Shown here: piece by piece, positions 34,697 through 43,667 of the stretch
How the letters are laid out: every line of letters starts with the position of its first letter
How positions within the stretch are numbered: the first letter of the stretch is position 1
DNA from: 3-1-20CM-4-69-9 sp963833655
GTDB taxonomy: Bacteria; Actinomycetota; Thermoleophilia; Gaiellales; Gaiellaceae
Reading direction: 5' to 3'
DNA length: 64,000 bases
Assembly (NCBI GenBank): GCA_963833655.1
Contig: CAWHYL010000006.1
Location: forward strand, 310,001-374,000
Program-made: the position numbers and the translations under genes
The notes under the pieces: generated by a model
The model's database searches: none
Told to the model about the DNA's origin: nothing
The model's input: only the letters and a program-made list of their open reading frames with translations

Positions 34697-35908
34697 GTGG
34701 TTCGGCGCAATACGGTGTTGCTCGCGGCCACGATGGCGGTCAACTCCGCTGTTTTGCAACTCGTCGCGGCCGTCTCCTCGCTGACGTTCGTGCTCGTCAC
34801 CGGCGTCCGCGGGCTGCTGGGGCTCGGCCCGGCGATCTTCCTCATCGCCTCTGGGCTTACGTCCGTTCCGGCTGGTCGGATGATGGACCGGTTCGGGCGC
34901 AAGCCCGTGATGAGCGTCGGCTTCGTCGTCGGCGCGGTCGGCTGTGCGGTCACGGCGCTCGCGACGCGCACGGACTCGACGCTCGCGGTCATCGCGGGGT
35001 TCGGCCTGATCGGCGCGGCCGGCGCCGTCTCGCTGCTCATCCGGACGGCCGCCGGCGACATGTACCCGGCCGCCCGTCGCGCGCGCGGCATCTCGTACGT
35101 GCTCTTCGGGAGCGTCTTCGGCGCGATCCTCGGTCCGACCGTCTTCGGACCGATGTTCGCCGGCAAGGACGTCGAGGCCGACGCGCTGACCGTGCCCTGG
35201 CTCGTCGCGGGCGGCATCTCGCTCGTCGCGCTCGCGATCGTGCAGTTCGTTCGCCCGGATCCGAAGCAGATCGCGGAGATGATCGGCGCGCATGACGACG
35301 AGGCAGAAGCCGGGCCGCCGGCGCCGCTGCGCGTGATCGTCCGCCGTCCCGGCGTCGTTCCGGCCATGCTCGCGGCGCTCGCCAGCTTCGGAGTGATGGT
35401 CTCGCTCATGAATCTCTCCGGTTACGTCGTCGTCGAGCACCATCACCATCCGCAGAGCTCCGTCTTCCCGATCATCGGCGCCCACGTCTTCGGCATGTAC
35501 GCGCTCGTGCTCGTGGTCGGCGCTCTGATCGACCGCGTCGGGCGGACGCCGGCGCTCGAAGTCGGCCTCGTCGTGATGGCGCTTTCTTCGATCGCGCTCC
35601 TGTGGGTAACGAGCGTGTTCTCGACCGCGGTGCTCTTGCTCGGGCTCGGAGTCGGCTGGAACATCTCGTTCGTCGCCGCGACCGCGCAGATGGCCGACCG
35701 CACGAGCCCGGCAGAGCGCGGCCGGCTCCTCGGCTTCAGCGACCAGATCGGTGCGTTTCTCGCCGCCGGGCTCGCGCTGATCGGCGGCTATGCCCTCGAC
35801 ACGATCGGCGTCGCCGCCCTCGCTATCGGCGCCACGGTCATCGTCGTCTCACCGATCGTGCTGATCGCGCGGCCGAGCACAGGGGCGCCGGTACAGGAGA
35901 CGGCGTGA
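34697..35908 (+). CDS. Major facilitator superfamily transporter
   Basis: About 403 residues with 12 predicted helices and the MFS loop 2-3 signature (GRMMDRFGRKPVM). A second GALIDRVGRTPALEVG marks the equivalent loop in the C-terminal half. The start is uncertain: GTG 34697 is used, and a TTG 12 nt upstream is also in frame. The stop overlaps the GTG of the first arylsulfotransferase-like gene (GTGA), so the three genes 34697-38750 form an operon. Drug/metabolite exporter by family; a link to sulfated compounds is possible from context only. Confidence 0.88.
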   Translation: MVRRNTVLLAATMAVNSAVLQLVAAVSSLTFVLVTGVRGLLGLGPAIFLIASGLTSVPAGRMMDRFGRKPVMSVGFVVGAVGCAVTALATRTDSTLAVIAGFGLIGAAGAVSLLIRTAAGDMYPAARRARGISYVLFGSVFGAILGPTVFGPMFAGKDVEADALTVPWLVAGGISLVALAIVQFVRPDPKQIAEMIGAHDDEAEAGPPAPLRVIVRRPGVVPAMLAALASFGVMVSLMNLSGYVVVEHHHHPQSSVFPIIGAHVFGMYALVLVVGALIDRVGRTPALEVGLVVMALSSIALLWVTSVFSTAVLLLGLGVGWNISFVAATAQMADRTSPAERGRLLGFSDQIGAFLAAGLALIGGYALDTIGVAALAIGATVIVVSPIVLIARPSTGAPVQETA

Positions 35909-37281
35909 GACGCGTCGCCGTCCTCAGCCTGCTGCTCTTCCTCGCACCGGCGGCACACGCGTCCTACGCGCCGTACCGGCATTTCGTGTCCCGGCCGGAC
36001 CTGAAGCCGTCGCGCGTCAAGCTGCTCGTCCGCACCCGCTACGCGTCCCCGGGCTACATCTTCATCGCGCCGAAGAAGAAGGTCGAGCAGGGCGGCCCGC
36101 TCATCCTCGACAACCGGGGGCGGCTGATCTGGTTCTTGCCGGTCGACCGGCGCGGCGTGACGGACTTCCGCGTGCAGCGCTACCGCGGCAAGCCCGTGCT
36201 CACGTGGTGGCGCGGCAAGTCGGCGGACAACGAGCGGCTCGGCCGCTACTCGATCTACGACGACTCGTACCGCCTGATCAAGTACGTCCGCCCGGGAAAC
36301 GGCCTCTCGGGCGACATGCACGAGTTCAAGATCACGCCGCGAAACACGGCACTGATGACACTGTCGCACCGCGTTCGCGTCAAGAGCCGCAACGTGCTCG
36401 AGGGAGCGTTTCAGGAAGTCGACATCCGGACGGGGCGCGTGCTGTTCGAGTGGCACAGCATCGACCACGTTCCGCTGACCGAGTCGTACTACCGGCTGCC
36501 GCGCAACCCGGACAGGACCTACGACTACTTCCACATCAACACGATCGAGATCGACCACGACGGCAACTACCTCGTGTCGTCGCGCAACACGCACACGATC
36601 TACAAGATCAATCGCCGGACCGGCGACATCATCTGGCGCCTCGGCGGCAAGCGCAGCGACTTCGAGCTCGGCCCGGGCGTCGCGTTCGGCTGGCAGCACG
36701 ACGTCCGCCGCCAGAAGGACGGAACGCTGACGATGTTCGACAACGAAGCGGCTCCGAAGCTCCGCAAGCAGTCGCGCGGGCTCGTGCTGCGCATCGACGA
36801 GCGGCGCAAGACTGCAACGCTGCTGCACAGCTTCGTCCACACGCCGCCGCTCGTCGCCGTCGACCAGGGCAATATGCAGAAGCTCCCGAACGGGAATTAT
36901 CTCGTCGGCTGGGGGCATCAGCCGTACGTGACCGAATTTGGAGCCCACGGAAAGACGCTGCTCGACCTCCGCTTCGGCCGGTCGGGCGTCGACTCGTACC
37001 GGGCGTATCGCTTCCCCTGGGTCGGTCGCCCGCGGAGCAAGCCCTCCGTCGCCGTCGAGGGCAACACCCTCTACACGAGCTGGAACGGCGCGACCGAAGT
37101 CCGCTCCTGGCAGCTGCTCGGCGGCGCCGACAAGAAGAAGCTTCGACCGTTGCTGACCGTGCCGAAGACCGGCTTCGAGGCGGCGATCCCGCTGCCGGCG
37201 AACGCGCCGTGGGTCGCGGTGCGGGCCCTCGACCGGCTCGGCCGGTCACTCGCCCGCTCGGCCACGGTGGGGCGCGCGTGA
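35905..37281 (+). CDS. Arylsulfotransferase (ASST)-like secreted protein, copy 1
   Basis: 458 residues from GTG 35905 (the GTGA overlap decides the start; the frame is open further upstream). It has a signal peptide (VAVLSLLLFLAPAAHA), then a beta-propeller of the ASST/PF14269 type: GYIFIAPKKKVEQGGPLILD, HINTIEIDHDGNYLVSSRNT, IIWRLGGKRSDFELGPGV and WQHDVRRQ. The bacterial ASST catalytic His lies in a comparable WQHD / HxN environment. Family members transfer sulfate between phenols, but many actinobacterial members are untested. It overlaps its tandem paralogue by 4 nt. Confidence 0.85.
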   Translation: MRRVAVLSLLLFLAPAAHASYAPYRHFVSRPDLKPSRVKLLVRTRYASPGYIFIAPKKKVEQGGPLILDNRGRLIWFLPVDRRGVTDFRVQRYRGKPVLTWWRGKSADNERLGRYSIYDDSYRLIKYVRPGNGLSGDMHEFKITPRNTALMTLSHRVRVKSRNVLEGAFQEVDIRTGRVLFEWHSIDHVPLTESYYRLPRNPDRTYDYFHINTIEIDHDGNYLVSSRNTHTIYKINRRTGDIIWRLGGKRSDFELGPGVAFGWQHDVRRQKDGTLTMFDNEAAPKLRKQSRGLVLRIDERRKTATLLHSFVHTPPLVAVDQGNMQKLPNGNYLVGWGHQPYVTEFGAHGKTLLDLRFGRSGVDSYRAYRFPWVGRPRSKPSVAVEGNTLYTSWNGATEVRSWQLLGGADKKKLRPLLTVPKTGFEAAIPLPANAPWVAVRALDRLGRSLARSATVGRA

Positions 37282-38750
37282 GGCGCGTCCCTCTCGTTTC
37301 GCTGCTGGCCGCGCTCGCGTGCGCGGCGTGCAGCGGCAACTCGTCGGCGCCGAAGCCGGTCGCGAAGGCCGGGCCGCGGCCGGGCCCGACGCAGCACTTC
37401 TATTCGCGGCCGGACCTCCGCCCGCCGGTGATCAAGATCCGGACGCCCGCCCACGAGACGGCGCCGGGGTACATCTTCATCGCGCCGAAGCTGGCGGTCG
37501 CGCAGGCGGGGCCGCTGATCATGGACAACAAGGGCCAGGTCGTGTGGTTCCATCCGTTGAAGCTGACGAAGGGTGTCACGGACTTCCGCGCGCAGCGCTA
37601 CCGCGGCAAGGCGGTGCTGACGTGGTGGCGCGGCCGCGTTTCGAATGTCGGCGTCGGCAACGGCTGGTACGTCATCTACGACAGCTCGTACCGGCCGATC
37701 GCGGAGGTGCGTCCCGGACACGGTCTGGTCGGGGACGTCCACGAGTTCCGGCTGACGTCCCGCGATACGGCGCTGATGACGATCTACCACCGCCGCCATG
37801 TCGACCTCACGTCGATCGGCGGCCCGAAGGGCGGGCTGATCTGGGACGGGATCGTCCAGGAGGTGGACATCCCGACCGGGCACGTGCTCTTCGAGTGGCA
37901 CAGCTATCCGCAGATTGGCGTCCAGGAGTCGTACTCGAGGCCGCCGAAGAAGCAGCTCGGCACGAAGCCGTTCCCGTACGACTACATCCACCTCAACTCG
38001 ATCGCCGAGGAGCCGAACGGCAACCTGCTCATCTCGGGCCGCAACACGCATGCGGTGTACGAGGTCAGCCGCACGAGCGGCAAGGTGCTGTGGCGGCTCG
38101 GCGGCAAGAAGAGCAGCTTCGCGATTGGGCCCGGAGCGCGGTTCGCATGGCAGCACGACGTCGAGCGACAGCCCGACGGCAGGATCACCGTCTTCGACAA
38201 CGGTGCGACGCCGGCGGTGCACAAGCTCACGCGCGTGCTCGTGCTCCGGCTCGACATGGCGCGCAAGCGTGCGACGCTCGTGCGCAGCTACCACCACCCG
38301 AAGCGGCTGCTGACGCCGTTCGAGGGCAACGCCCAGTTCCTTCCGAACGGAAACGTCCTCGTGGGCTGGGGCGCCTGGCCGTACGTGACCGAGTTCAGCA
38401 GCGACGGCCGCGTCCTCTTCGACGCGTACTTCGGCCACGGCAAGCCAGCCGGCCAGGACGCCGACAGCTACCGCGCCTACCGCTTCGTCTGGCACGGCCA
38501 CCCCACCGACGTGCCGGCGATCGCGCTCGCGAACGGCAACGTCTTCGTCAGCTGGAACGGCGCCACCGAGGTGAAGCGCTGGCAGCTGCTCACTGGCGAC
38601 GCGAGTGACTCGCTGTCAGCCGCGAAGGCCGTCACCAAGACGGGGTTCGAGACGGCGATCGCGCTACCCCAGGGCGGCAAGTACGTCGCCGTTCGGGCAC
38701 TTGACGCGAACGGCAAGGTGCTGTCCGTCTCGAAGACCCTTCAGCGCTGA
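37278..38750 (+). CDS. Arylsulfotransferase (ASST)-like lipoprotein, copy 2
   Basis: 490 residues from GTG 37278, overlapping the previous stop (GTGA). Unlike copy 1 it has a lipobox (ALACAACSG), so it is membrane-anchored. The propeller motifs match copy 1: GYIFIAPKLAVAQAGPLIMD, HLNSIAEEPNGNLLISGRNT, VLWRLGGKKSSFAIGPGARF and WQHDVERQ. The two genes are clearly a tandem duplication that diverged in localisation. Two strong hairpins follow. Confidence 0.85.
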   Translation: MRRVPLVSLLAALACAACSGNSSAPKPVAKAGPRPGPTQHFYSRPDLRPPVIKIRTPAHETAPGYIFIAPKLAVAQAGPLIMDNKGQVVWFHPLKLTKGVTDFRAQRYRGKAVLTWWRGRVSNVGVGNGWYVIYDSSYRPIAEVRPGHGLVGDVHEFRLTSRDTALMTIYHRRHVDLTSIGGPKGGLIWDGIVQEVDIPTGHVLFEWHSYPQIGVQESYSRPPKKQLGTKPFPYDYIHLNSIAEEPNGNLLISGRNTHAVYEVSRTSGKVLWRLGGKKSSFAIGPGARFAWQHDVERQPDGRITVFDNGATPAVHKLTRVLVLRLDMARKRATLVRSYHHPKRLLTPFEGNAQFLPNGNVLVGWGAWPYVTEFSSDGRVLFDAYFGHGKPAGQDADSYRAYRFVWHGHPTDVPAIALANGNVFVSWNGATEVKRWQLLTGDASDSLSAAKAVTKTGFETAIALPQGGKYVAVRALDANGKVLSVSKTLQR

Positions 38751-38753
38751 GGG

Positions 38754-38780
38754 TCGAGCGAAAGCTTCGCTTTCGCTCGA
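38754..38780 (+). terminator. Terminator hairpin after the ASST operon
   Basis: A perfect 12-bp stem (TCGAGCGAAAGC / GCTTTCGCTCGA) with a 3-nt loop begins 3 nt after the ASST copy 2 stop. Positioned as the operon terminator; no T-run follows. Confidence 0.6.
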
Positions 38781-38802
38781 GTGAGGGTAGGCCGCTTCGC
38801 GG

Positions 38803-38833
38803 AAGAGCGCGCGGGCAATGCCCGCGCGCTCTT
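38803..38833 (+). terminator. Second strong hairpin after the ASST operon
   Basis: A 14-bp perfect stem (AAGAGCGCGCGGGC / GCCCGCGCGCTCTT) with loop AAT, followed by GCTGCTC. It can serve either strand between convergent genes (ASST and the MshEN-like gene ending at 38952). Shorter palindromes are scattered to 38951; no gene is seen in 38751-38951. Confidence 0.55.
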
Positions 38834-38951
38834 GCTGCTCGGCGCTATGGCTCGAGCCGTCCGCCTGCCGGTGGCCTTCGGCCATCGGCGCGCGGATCAG
38901 TTCGCCTCCGGCGAAGCCGCGGCTTTGATGGAGCGGTTGTCGCGCGCTCGA

Positions 38952-39587
38952 TTAGACCGCGCGCGCGATGCGGAGCTTCGCCAGCTCGCGGTCGCGCTCC
39001 TCGAGGATCTCCTCGAGGCGGGCGACCTTCATGCGCAGCGTCTCGGTCGTCGTGACGAGCTCGATGAACGCGCGCTGGCGCTCTCGTAGCAGCGCCTCGA
39101 CGCTCATGAGCCGCTCGTCGTCGGGCACCGCCGGCGGCGGCTGCGGCGCGGGCGTCAGCTGCAGCAGCCGGGCCTCCTGCGGCTGCGGCGCCGGCGTGTC
39201 GAGATTCGCGACCTGCTCGGCCACGGCACGAGCGAGCTCGTGCTCGGAATCCTGCGCGGGCGCCGGCACCGGCGGCGGCAGCGGGTCGGGAACCGGCGGG
39301 AGGCTGGCGACACGCTCGGCCAGCTCGCGCACCATCTTCACGGGATCGGGCGCCGGCTCCGCCTTGGGCTCCGGCTCGCGCTCGGGGACGGCCGGTGAGT
39401 TCTGGATGTCGAGCACCTGCTCGGCGATGGCGCGCGCGAGCGCGAGCCACGACGTCCGGCCCTGCTCGATCAGGATCTCGCCGAGACGACGTCCCGAGCG
39501 CTCCTGCTCTGCGAGCGCAGCCTCGAGGTCGGCCTCGGAAATCTCTCCTTGCTCGACCAGGATCTGACCGATCGGACGCCGCCGCAT
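38952..39587 (-). CDS. MshEN/GspE-N-like domain protein with coiled coil
   Basis: A 211-residue soluble protein from ATG 39587 (the frame is open upstream through non-coding-like sequence). Residues about 3-55 (IGQILVEQGEISEADLEAAL, LGEILIEQGRTSWLALARA) match the N-terminal domain of type II secretion/pilus ATPases (MshEN), which in some proteins binds c-di-GMP. The middle is Pro/Glu-rich and disordered; the C-terminus (about 155-211) is a charged coiled coil. No secretion ATPase domain is present. It may be a free-standing regulator; starts 17 nt after the DUF4389 stop. Confidence 0.72.
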   Translation of the reverse strand: MRRRPIGQILVEQGEISEADLEAALAEQERSGRRLGEILIEQGRTSWLALARAIAEQVLDIQNSPAVPEREPEPKAEPAPDPVKMVRELAERVASLPPVPDPLPPPVPAPAQDSEHELARAVAEQVANLDTPAPQPQEARLLQLTPAPQPPPAVPDDERLMSVEALLRERQRAFIELVTTTETLRMKVARLEEILEERDRELAKLRIARAV

Positions 39588-39604
39588 GGCGTCTGTATCG
39601 GCAG

Positions 39605-40264
39605 TTATGCGCTCAAACTGAACGGCGGGTACTCGTCCGTGACCATCACGAACGCGTACGCGATCACGCGTGTCCACCACCGAAAGACGCCCTCGACGAA
39701 GTCGAACAGCCCCCGCGGGTAGCGGCCCGTGAAGAGGATCGCGAACCACGCGATCAGGACACAGACGAGCGCCGCGATGCTGAGGAAGACCAGGACGATG
39801 TAGTGCGGGATCGCGAGGAACCACTTCACGAGGGGCATCCAGCGCGTCAGCTCCCGCTGAGCGTCGGGGTAGGCGTAGTCGAGGCGAACGGCCTGCTCCT
39901 CGTCCGTCGACGGATAGGTGTCGTCCATCAGCGCGAGGAAGACGGCGACACGGGCCGAAAAGCGCATGAGCTGCAGGTTCCAGTCGAACCACCAGCGCGG
40001 GTACTTCTCGCGGAAGAGAATCATCAGCAGCGGCCCGAACACGAGCACCCCGCCCGCACCCGCAGCGACGCTCCAGCTGTAGTGGCCGGCATGCGAGCCG
40101 TAACTGCCGCCGCCGTCGACGGCGCCGAGGACGATCAGGATCGGGATCGCGACGAAGATTCGGAAGAACGTCGTGACACGGTTGAGCTCACGGTCGGGAT
40201 ACGCGACCGCGAACTGCACGGGGTAGCCGCCGGTCGTACCGACGCCGGTGCTGGTGCCGTCCAC
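39605..40264 (-). CDS. DUF4389 membrane protein
   Basis: A 219-residue membrane protein with four or so helices and the DUF4389 features: YPVQFAVAYPDRELNRVTTF, FREKYPRWWFDWN, HYIVLVFLSIAALVCVLIAWF, and TGRYPRGLFDFVEGVFRWWTRV. The family is common in actinobacteria and uncharacterised. It sits directly upstream of the MshEN-like gene (17-nt gap), so the two probably form a small operon. Confidence 0.88.
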   Translation of the reverse strand: MDGTSTGVGTTGGYPVQFAVAYPDRELNRVTTFFRIFVAIPILIVLGAVDGGGSYGSHAGHYSWSVAAGAGGVLVFGPLLMILFREKYPRWWFDWNLQLMRFSARVAVFLALMDDTYPSTDEEQAVRLDYAYPDAQRELTRWMPLVKWFLAIPHYIVLVFLSIAALVCVLIAWFAILFTGRYPRGLFDFVEGVFRWWTRVIAYAFVMVTDEYPPFSLSA

Positions 40265-40396
40265 GGGCCTACCTTCTCACGTCGATGCAGCTCTGAAAAG
40301 CCCACCAGAGCGAAACCTCATCCCCGCTGGGTGATGCGCGGAGCTGCCGTGTAGCAGATCGTCTCTAGGCATCGCCACCGAAAACAGGGAGCAACT

Positions 40397-40969
40397 TTGC
40401 GCAGCTTCGAAACGAAAGTGACAGCAGCCGTCGTCTGCGCCGCAGTGGCCGTCGCTGCGGGGTGTGGCTCGAGCAGCAGCAAGAGCACGACCACGACCGA
40501 AAGCGCCGCGGCGGCGCGGACGCAGTGGGCGAACAGCCTCTGTGGAGCGCTCGTAACGTGGAAGTCGGACGTGAAATCCGTGGTCACGCAGCTGCAGAGC
40601 GGCAACGACCGCTCGAAGGCGGCGCTGTCGAGCGCAGCGGGCCAGGTCGAGAGCGCCACGAAGACGCTCGCCGACAGCCTCCGGACTCTCGGCACGCCGC
40701 CGACACCTGCCGCGAAGCAGGTGCAGGGGGACGTCGACCAGCTCAGGCAACAGTTGAGCAGCGGGGCCGACCAGTTGAAGTCCGAGGCGTCCGACGTCGC
40801 CGGCGCTCAGGGCGTGCTGAACGCCGTCTCGTCGGCGGGCGCAACGGTCTCGTCCATGGCGAAGGCCGCGTCCACGGCTCTCACGCAGCTCGAGTCGGTC
40901 GACGCCAAGGGTGCCTGGAAGAGTGCGTTCTCGCAGGCCTCTTCGTGCAAGACGCTCTCCGGCTCGTGA
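40397..40969 (+). CDS. Lipoprotein with helical domain (unknown function)
   Basis: A 190-residue lipoprotein: lipobox VAAGC, a Ser/Thr-rich linker (SSSKSTTTTES), then a helical domain with regular Leu/Val spacing (VTQLQSGNDRSKAALSSAAG; SATKTLADSLRTL). Two cysteines remain (SLCGALV, SSCKTL) and may pair. The start TTG 40397 has GGGAG 5 nt upstream. No named family. Stand-alone in the same direction as gad, 49 nt before it. Confidence 0.7.
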   Translation: MRSFETKVTAAVVCAAVAVAAGCGSSSSKSTTTTESAAAARTQWANSLCGALVTWKSDVKSVVTQLQSGNDRSKAALSSAAGQVESATKTLADSLRTLGTPPTPAAKQVQGDVDQLRQQLSSGADQLKSEASDVAGAQGVLNAVSSAGATVSSMAKAASTALTQLESVDAKGAWKSAFSQASSCKTLSGS

Positions 40970-41018
40970 GCGCGCGACGCCGACCCCGACCGCCTGAGAC
41001 CAGCCGAAAGGAACCCCG

Positions 41019-42410
41019 ATGACGCTCACGCACCCGAAGAACAGCACGTCCGCCGCTCGCGAGCTCTCCATCCCGCCGATCTTCGAGCTCGAGGAAGCGC
41101 ACATTCCGCGCCACGAGCTGCCGGCGGCGGGAATGCCTCCGGACGTCGCCTACCAGATCATCCACGACGAGCTGCTGCTCGACGGGAACGCGCGGATGAA
41201 CGTGGCGACGTTCGTGACGACGTGGATGGAGCCGCAGGCCGAGAAGCTCATGGCCGAGTGCTTCGACAAGAACATGATCGACAAAGACGAGTACCCGCAG
41301 ACGGCGGAGCTCGAGATGCGCTGCGTCAACATGCTGAGCCGTCTGTGGCATGCGCCTGACGGCGAACAGGCGACCGGTTGCTCGACGACGGGCTCCAGCG
41401 AAGCGGCGATGCTCGGCGGCCTCGCGCTCAAGCGGCGCTGGCACCGGCGGCGCGAGGCCGAGGGCAAGCCGACGGAAAAGCCCAACCTCGTCATGGGCAT
41501 CAACGTCCAGGTCTGCTGGGAGAAGCTCGCGAACTACTGGGACGTCGAGATGCGGCTCGTCCCGATGGAAGGCGAGCGCTTCCATCTCTCCGCGGAGGAG
41601 GCCGTGAAGCTCTGCGACGAGAACACGATCGGCGTGATCGCGATCCTCGGCTCGACCTTCGACGGGTCGTACGAGCCCGTTGCGGAGATTTGTGCGGCGC
41701 TCGACGATCTGCAGGAACGGACCGGCCTCGACATCCCGGTGCACGTGGACGGCGCCTCGGGCGCCTTCATCGCGCCGTTCATCGATCCGGAGCTCGAGTG
41801 GGACTTCGGGCTCCCGCGGGTGGCGTCGATCAACACGTCGGGCCACAAGTACGGCCTTGTGTACCCGGGCGTCGGCTGGGTCGTCTGGCGGGACGCCGAC
41901 GCGCTGCCCGAGGACTTGATCTTCTGGGTCAACTACCTCGGCGACAACATGCCGACGTTCGCGCTCAACTTCTCCCGCCCCGGCTCCCAGGTCGTCGCGC
42001 AGTACTACAACCTCCTGCGACTCGGCTTCGACGGCTACCGCCGGGTCCAGGCCTACGCGCGTGATGTCGCCACGAGCCTCTCGGCCCGCATCGAGTCGCT
42101 CGGCCCGTTCAGGCTGCTGACGAGGGGCGACGAGCTGCCCGTGTTCGCGTTCACGCTGAACGACGAGGTCGACAACTTCACCGTCTTCGACGTGTCGACC
42201 GCGCTTCGCGAGCGCGGCTGGCAGGTGCCCGCCTACACGTTCCCGGAGCACCGCACCGACCTCGCCGCACTACGAGTGGTCGTGCGCCAGGGCTTCGGGC
42301 ACGACATGGCGGATCTGCTCGTCGCGGACTTCGAGCGGGTGCTCCCACGGCTCCAGGCGCAGGCTGCCCCGGCTCACGACGCCGCGAGCGCTTCGGGCTT
42401 CCGCCACTAG
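41019..42410 (+). CDS. gad: Glutamate decarboxylase (PLP-dependent)
   Basis: A 463-residue group II decarboxylase converting glutamate to GABA and CO2 while consuming a proton, hence acid tolerance. The PLP lysine is in SGHKYGLVYPGVGW, preceded by the cofactor-binding region (STFDGSYEP; PVHVDGASGAF). The N-terminal CSTTGSSEAAMLGGLALKRR contacts PLP phosphate. RBS AAAGGAA upstream of ATG 41019. Length and motifs fit a full enzyme. No GABA antiporter is adjacent. It ends 2 nt before the convergent CoA-binding gene. Confidence 0.95.
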   Translation: MTLTHPKNSTSAARELSIPPIFELEEAHIPRHELPAAGMPPDVAYQIIHDELLLDGNARMNVATFVTTWMEPQAEKLMAECFDKNMIDKDEYPQTAELEMRCVNMLSRLWHAPDGEQATGCSTTGSSEAAMLGGLALKRRWHRRREAEGKPTEKPNLVMGINVQVCWEKLANYWDVEMRLVPMEGERFHLSAEEAVKLCDENTIGVIAILGSTFDGSYEPVAEICAALDDLQERTGLDIPVHVDGASGAFIAPFIDPELEWDFGLPRVASINTSGHKYGLVYPGVGWVVWRDADALPEDLIFWVNYLGDNMPTFALNFSRPGSQVVAQYYNLLRLGFDGYRRVQAYARDVATSLSARIESLGPFRLLTRGDELPVFAFTLNDEVDNFTVFDVSTALRERGWQVPAYTFPEHRTDLAALRVVVRQGFGHDMADLLVADFERVLPRLQAQAAPAHDAASASGFRH

Positions 42411-42412
42411 GC

Positions 42413-42889
42413 TCAGATGCGTTTCGGCACGTGGCCCGTGAGCGTAAGGACGACGCGCATCGCCTTGTGGCCCGGGTCGGCGGTCGGCCCGAACATGCAG
42501 GGGCAGCCGCCGTCGAGCACCGTGATGCCGTGCTCCCTGCCGTAGGCGGCCGCCGTCTCGGAGACGCTGCCGCGGCCGGGCCCTCGGTGCATCCAGACGT
42601 GGTCGATCCCGAGGTCGGCGCACTCGCGCATCGTGGCCTCGGCGAGCTCGGGGCGCGTGCCGATGACCACCGCCTCAACGCCGCCGGGGATCGAGCGCAG
42701 ATCGTGGTACGCGCGATCGCCTTCCACCACCTCTGCATTCGGATTCACCGCGTACACGTCGAAGCCCCGCTCCCGCAGGCGCTTGTAGACGACGTTGCTG
42801 CCGTGGTTCGCCGGCGTCCGCGAGACGCCGGTGACGGCCACGCGCTTGTGCGTGAGGAACTCGGCCGCGGCGTCCTTGATGGTGGTCAT
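42413..42889 (-). CDS. CoA-binding domain protein (YccU-like)
   Basis: A 158-residue Rossmann-type CoA-binding protein: VAVTGVSRTPANHGSNVVYK (nucleotide loop), VYAVNPNAEVVEGDRAYHDL and HVWMHRGPGRGSVSETAAAY. RBS AAAGGAG 6 nt before ATG 42889 favours this start over an upstream in-frame one. Its 5' half overlaps the 3' end of the PAP2 reading frame by 215 nt (see that entry). It is a member of the stress-type neighbourhood; the function of free-standing CoA-binding proteins is unclear. Confidence 0.88.
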   Translation of the reverse strand: MTTIKDAAAEFLTHKRVAVTGVSRTPANHGSNVVYKRLRERGFDVYAVNPNAEVVEGDRAYHDLRSIPGGVEAVVIGTRPELAEATMRECADLGIDHVWMHRGPGRGSVSETAAAYGREHGITVLDGGCPCMFGPTADPGHKAMRVVLTLTGHVPKRI

Positions 42890-43667
42890 TGGATTCTCCT
42901 TTCTCAAGAGAGACACGACGTCGCTCGAGCACGGCCGCGGCCGGCAGCGCAACTGCGACCAGAAGCGCCCCGGCTGCGATGTCGAGCCAGAAGTGGTTGC
43001 CCGTCACGACGAGTGCGAAGGCAACCCACGCGGGCCAGAGCAACCACAGCGCCTTCAGCCACGGGCGCCGGACGACCATCGCCAGTGCAATGCCGATCAG
43101 CAGCGCGTCGGCGGCGTGCAGGCTCGGCATCGCGGCATAGGGATTCTCGGCGAAGGTGACGAGGCCACTGCCGTGCCTGAGCGAGCCCGAGGCCGCCAGC
43201 GTGTCGTGGACGAGCCCCGGCAGGAGCCGCGGCGGTGCGCTCGGCACGGCGACGTAGATCGCGAGGCCGAGCGTGTTGGCGATGATGAGCGCGTTCCGGA
43301 GCCGGAAATACGAGTCGTGGTGCCGCAGGTAGACCCACAGCAGCACCGCGCTGACGACGAGGAACTGAGACAGCCAGTACGTCCAGCCGAGCGCTGTGAT
43401 CAACCCACCAAAGCCGAGCAGTGCGTGCTGCAGCCGCTGCTCGAAGAAGAGGTGCAGCCAGCGTTCGGTGTGGAGGACGGCTCGCCCGTTTGCGAGCGCC
43501 GTCGCCGTGCTGCGATCGGCAAAGCTGCGTGCGACCTCGTACGCGAGCGCGAAGCTGGACCAGATCGCCACCTGGCGCGCCAGGTCAGCACGGCCTCGAG
43601 GCAGGAAATGCCCGCCGGGCGACTGTCTCAGCTCGTACGTCGGCGCCGCGTGCAACCGCGCTTCCAT
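42675..43667 (-). CDS. PAP2-superfamily membrane phosphatase, with C-terminal read-through overlap
   Basis: A membrane protein with several helices and PAP2 lipid phosphatase/inositolphosphotransferase motifs: VPSAPPRLLPG, MPSLHAADALLIG and TGNHFWLDIAAG (catalytic His and Asp). The recognisable domain ends near LERRRVSLEKG, at about 42900. The frame then stays open for 215 nt through the CoA-binding gene, giving an Arg-rich tail of about 70 residues that looks like frame shadow. Either a stop codon was lost or the overlap is real. Start: ATG 43667 is used; GTG 43673 is an alternative. Confidence 0.8.
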   Translation of the reverse strand: MEARLHAAPTYELRQSPGGHFLPRGRADLARQVAIWSSFALAYEVARSFADRSTATALANGRAVLHTERWLHLFFEQRLQHALLGFGGLITALGWTYWLSQFLVVSAVLLWVYLRHHDSYFRLRNALIIANTLGLAIYVAVPSAPPRLLPGLVHDTLAASGSLRHGSGLVTFAENPYAAMPSLHAADALLIGIALAMVVRRPWLKALWLLWPAWVAFALVVTGNHFWLDIAAGALLVAVALPAAAVLERRRVSLEKGESNDHHQGRRGRVPHAQARGRHRRLADAGEPRQQRRLQAPAGAGLRRVRGESECRGGGRRSRVPRSALDPRRR

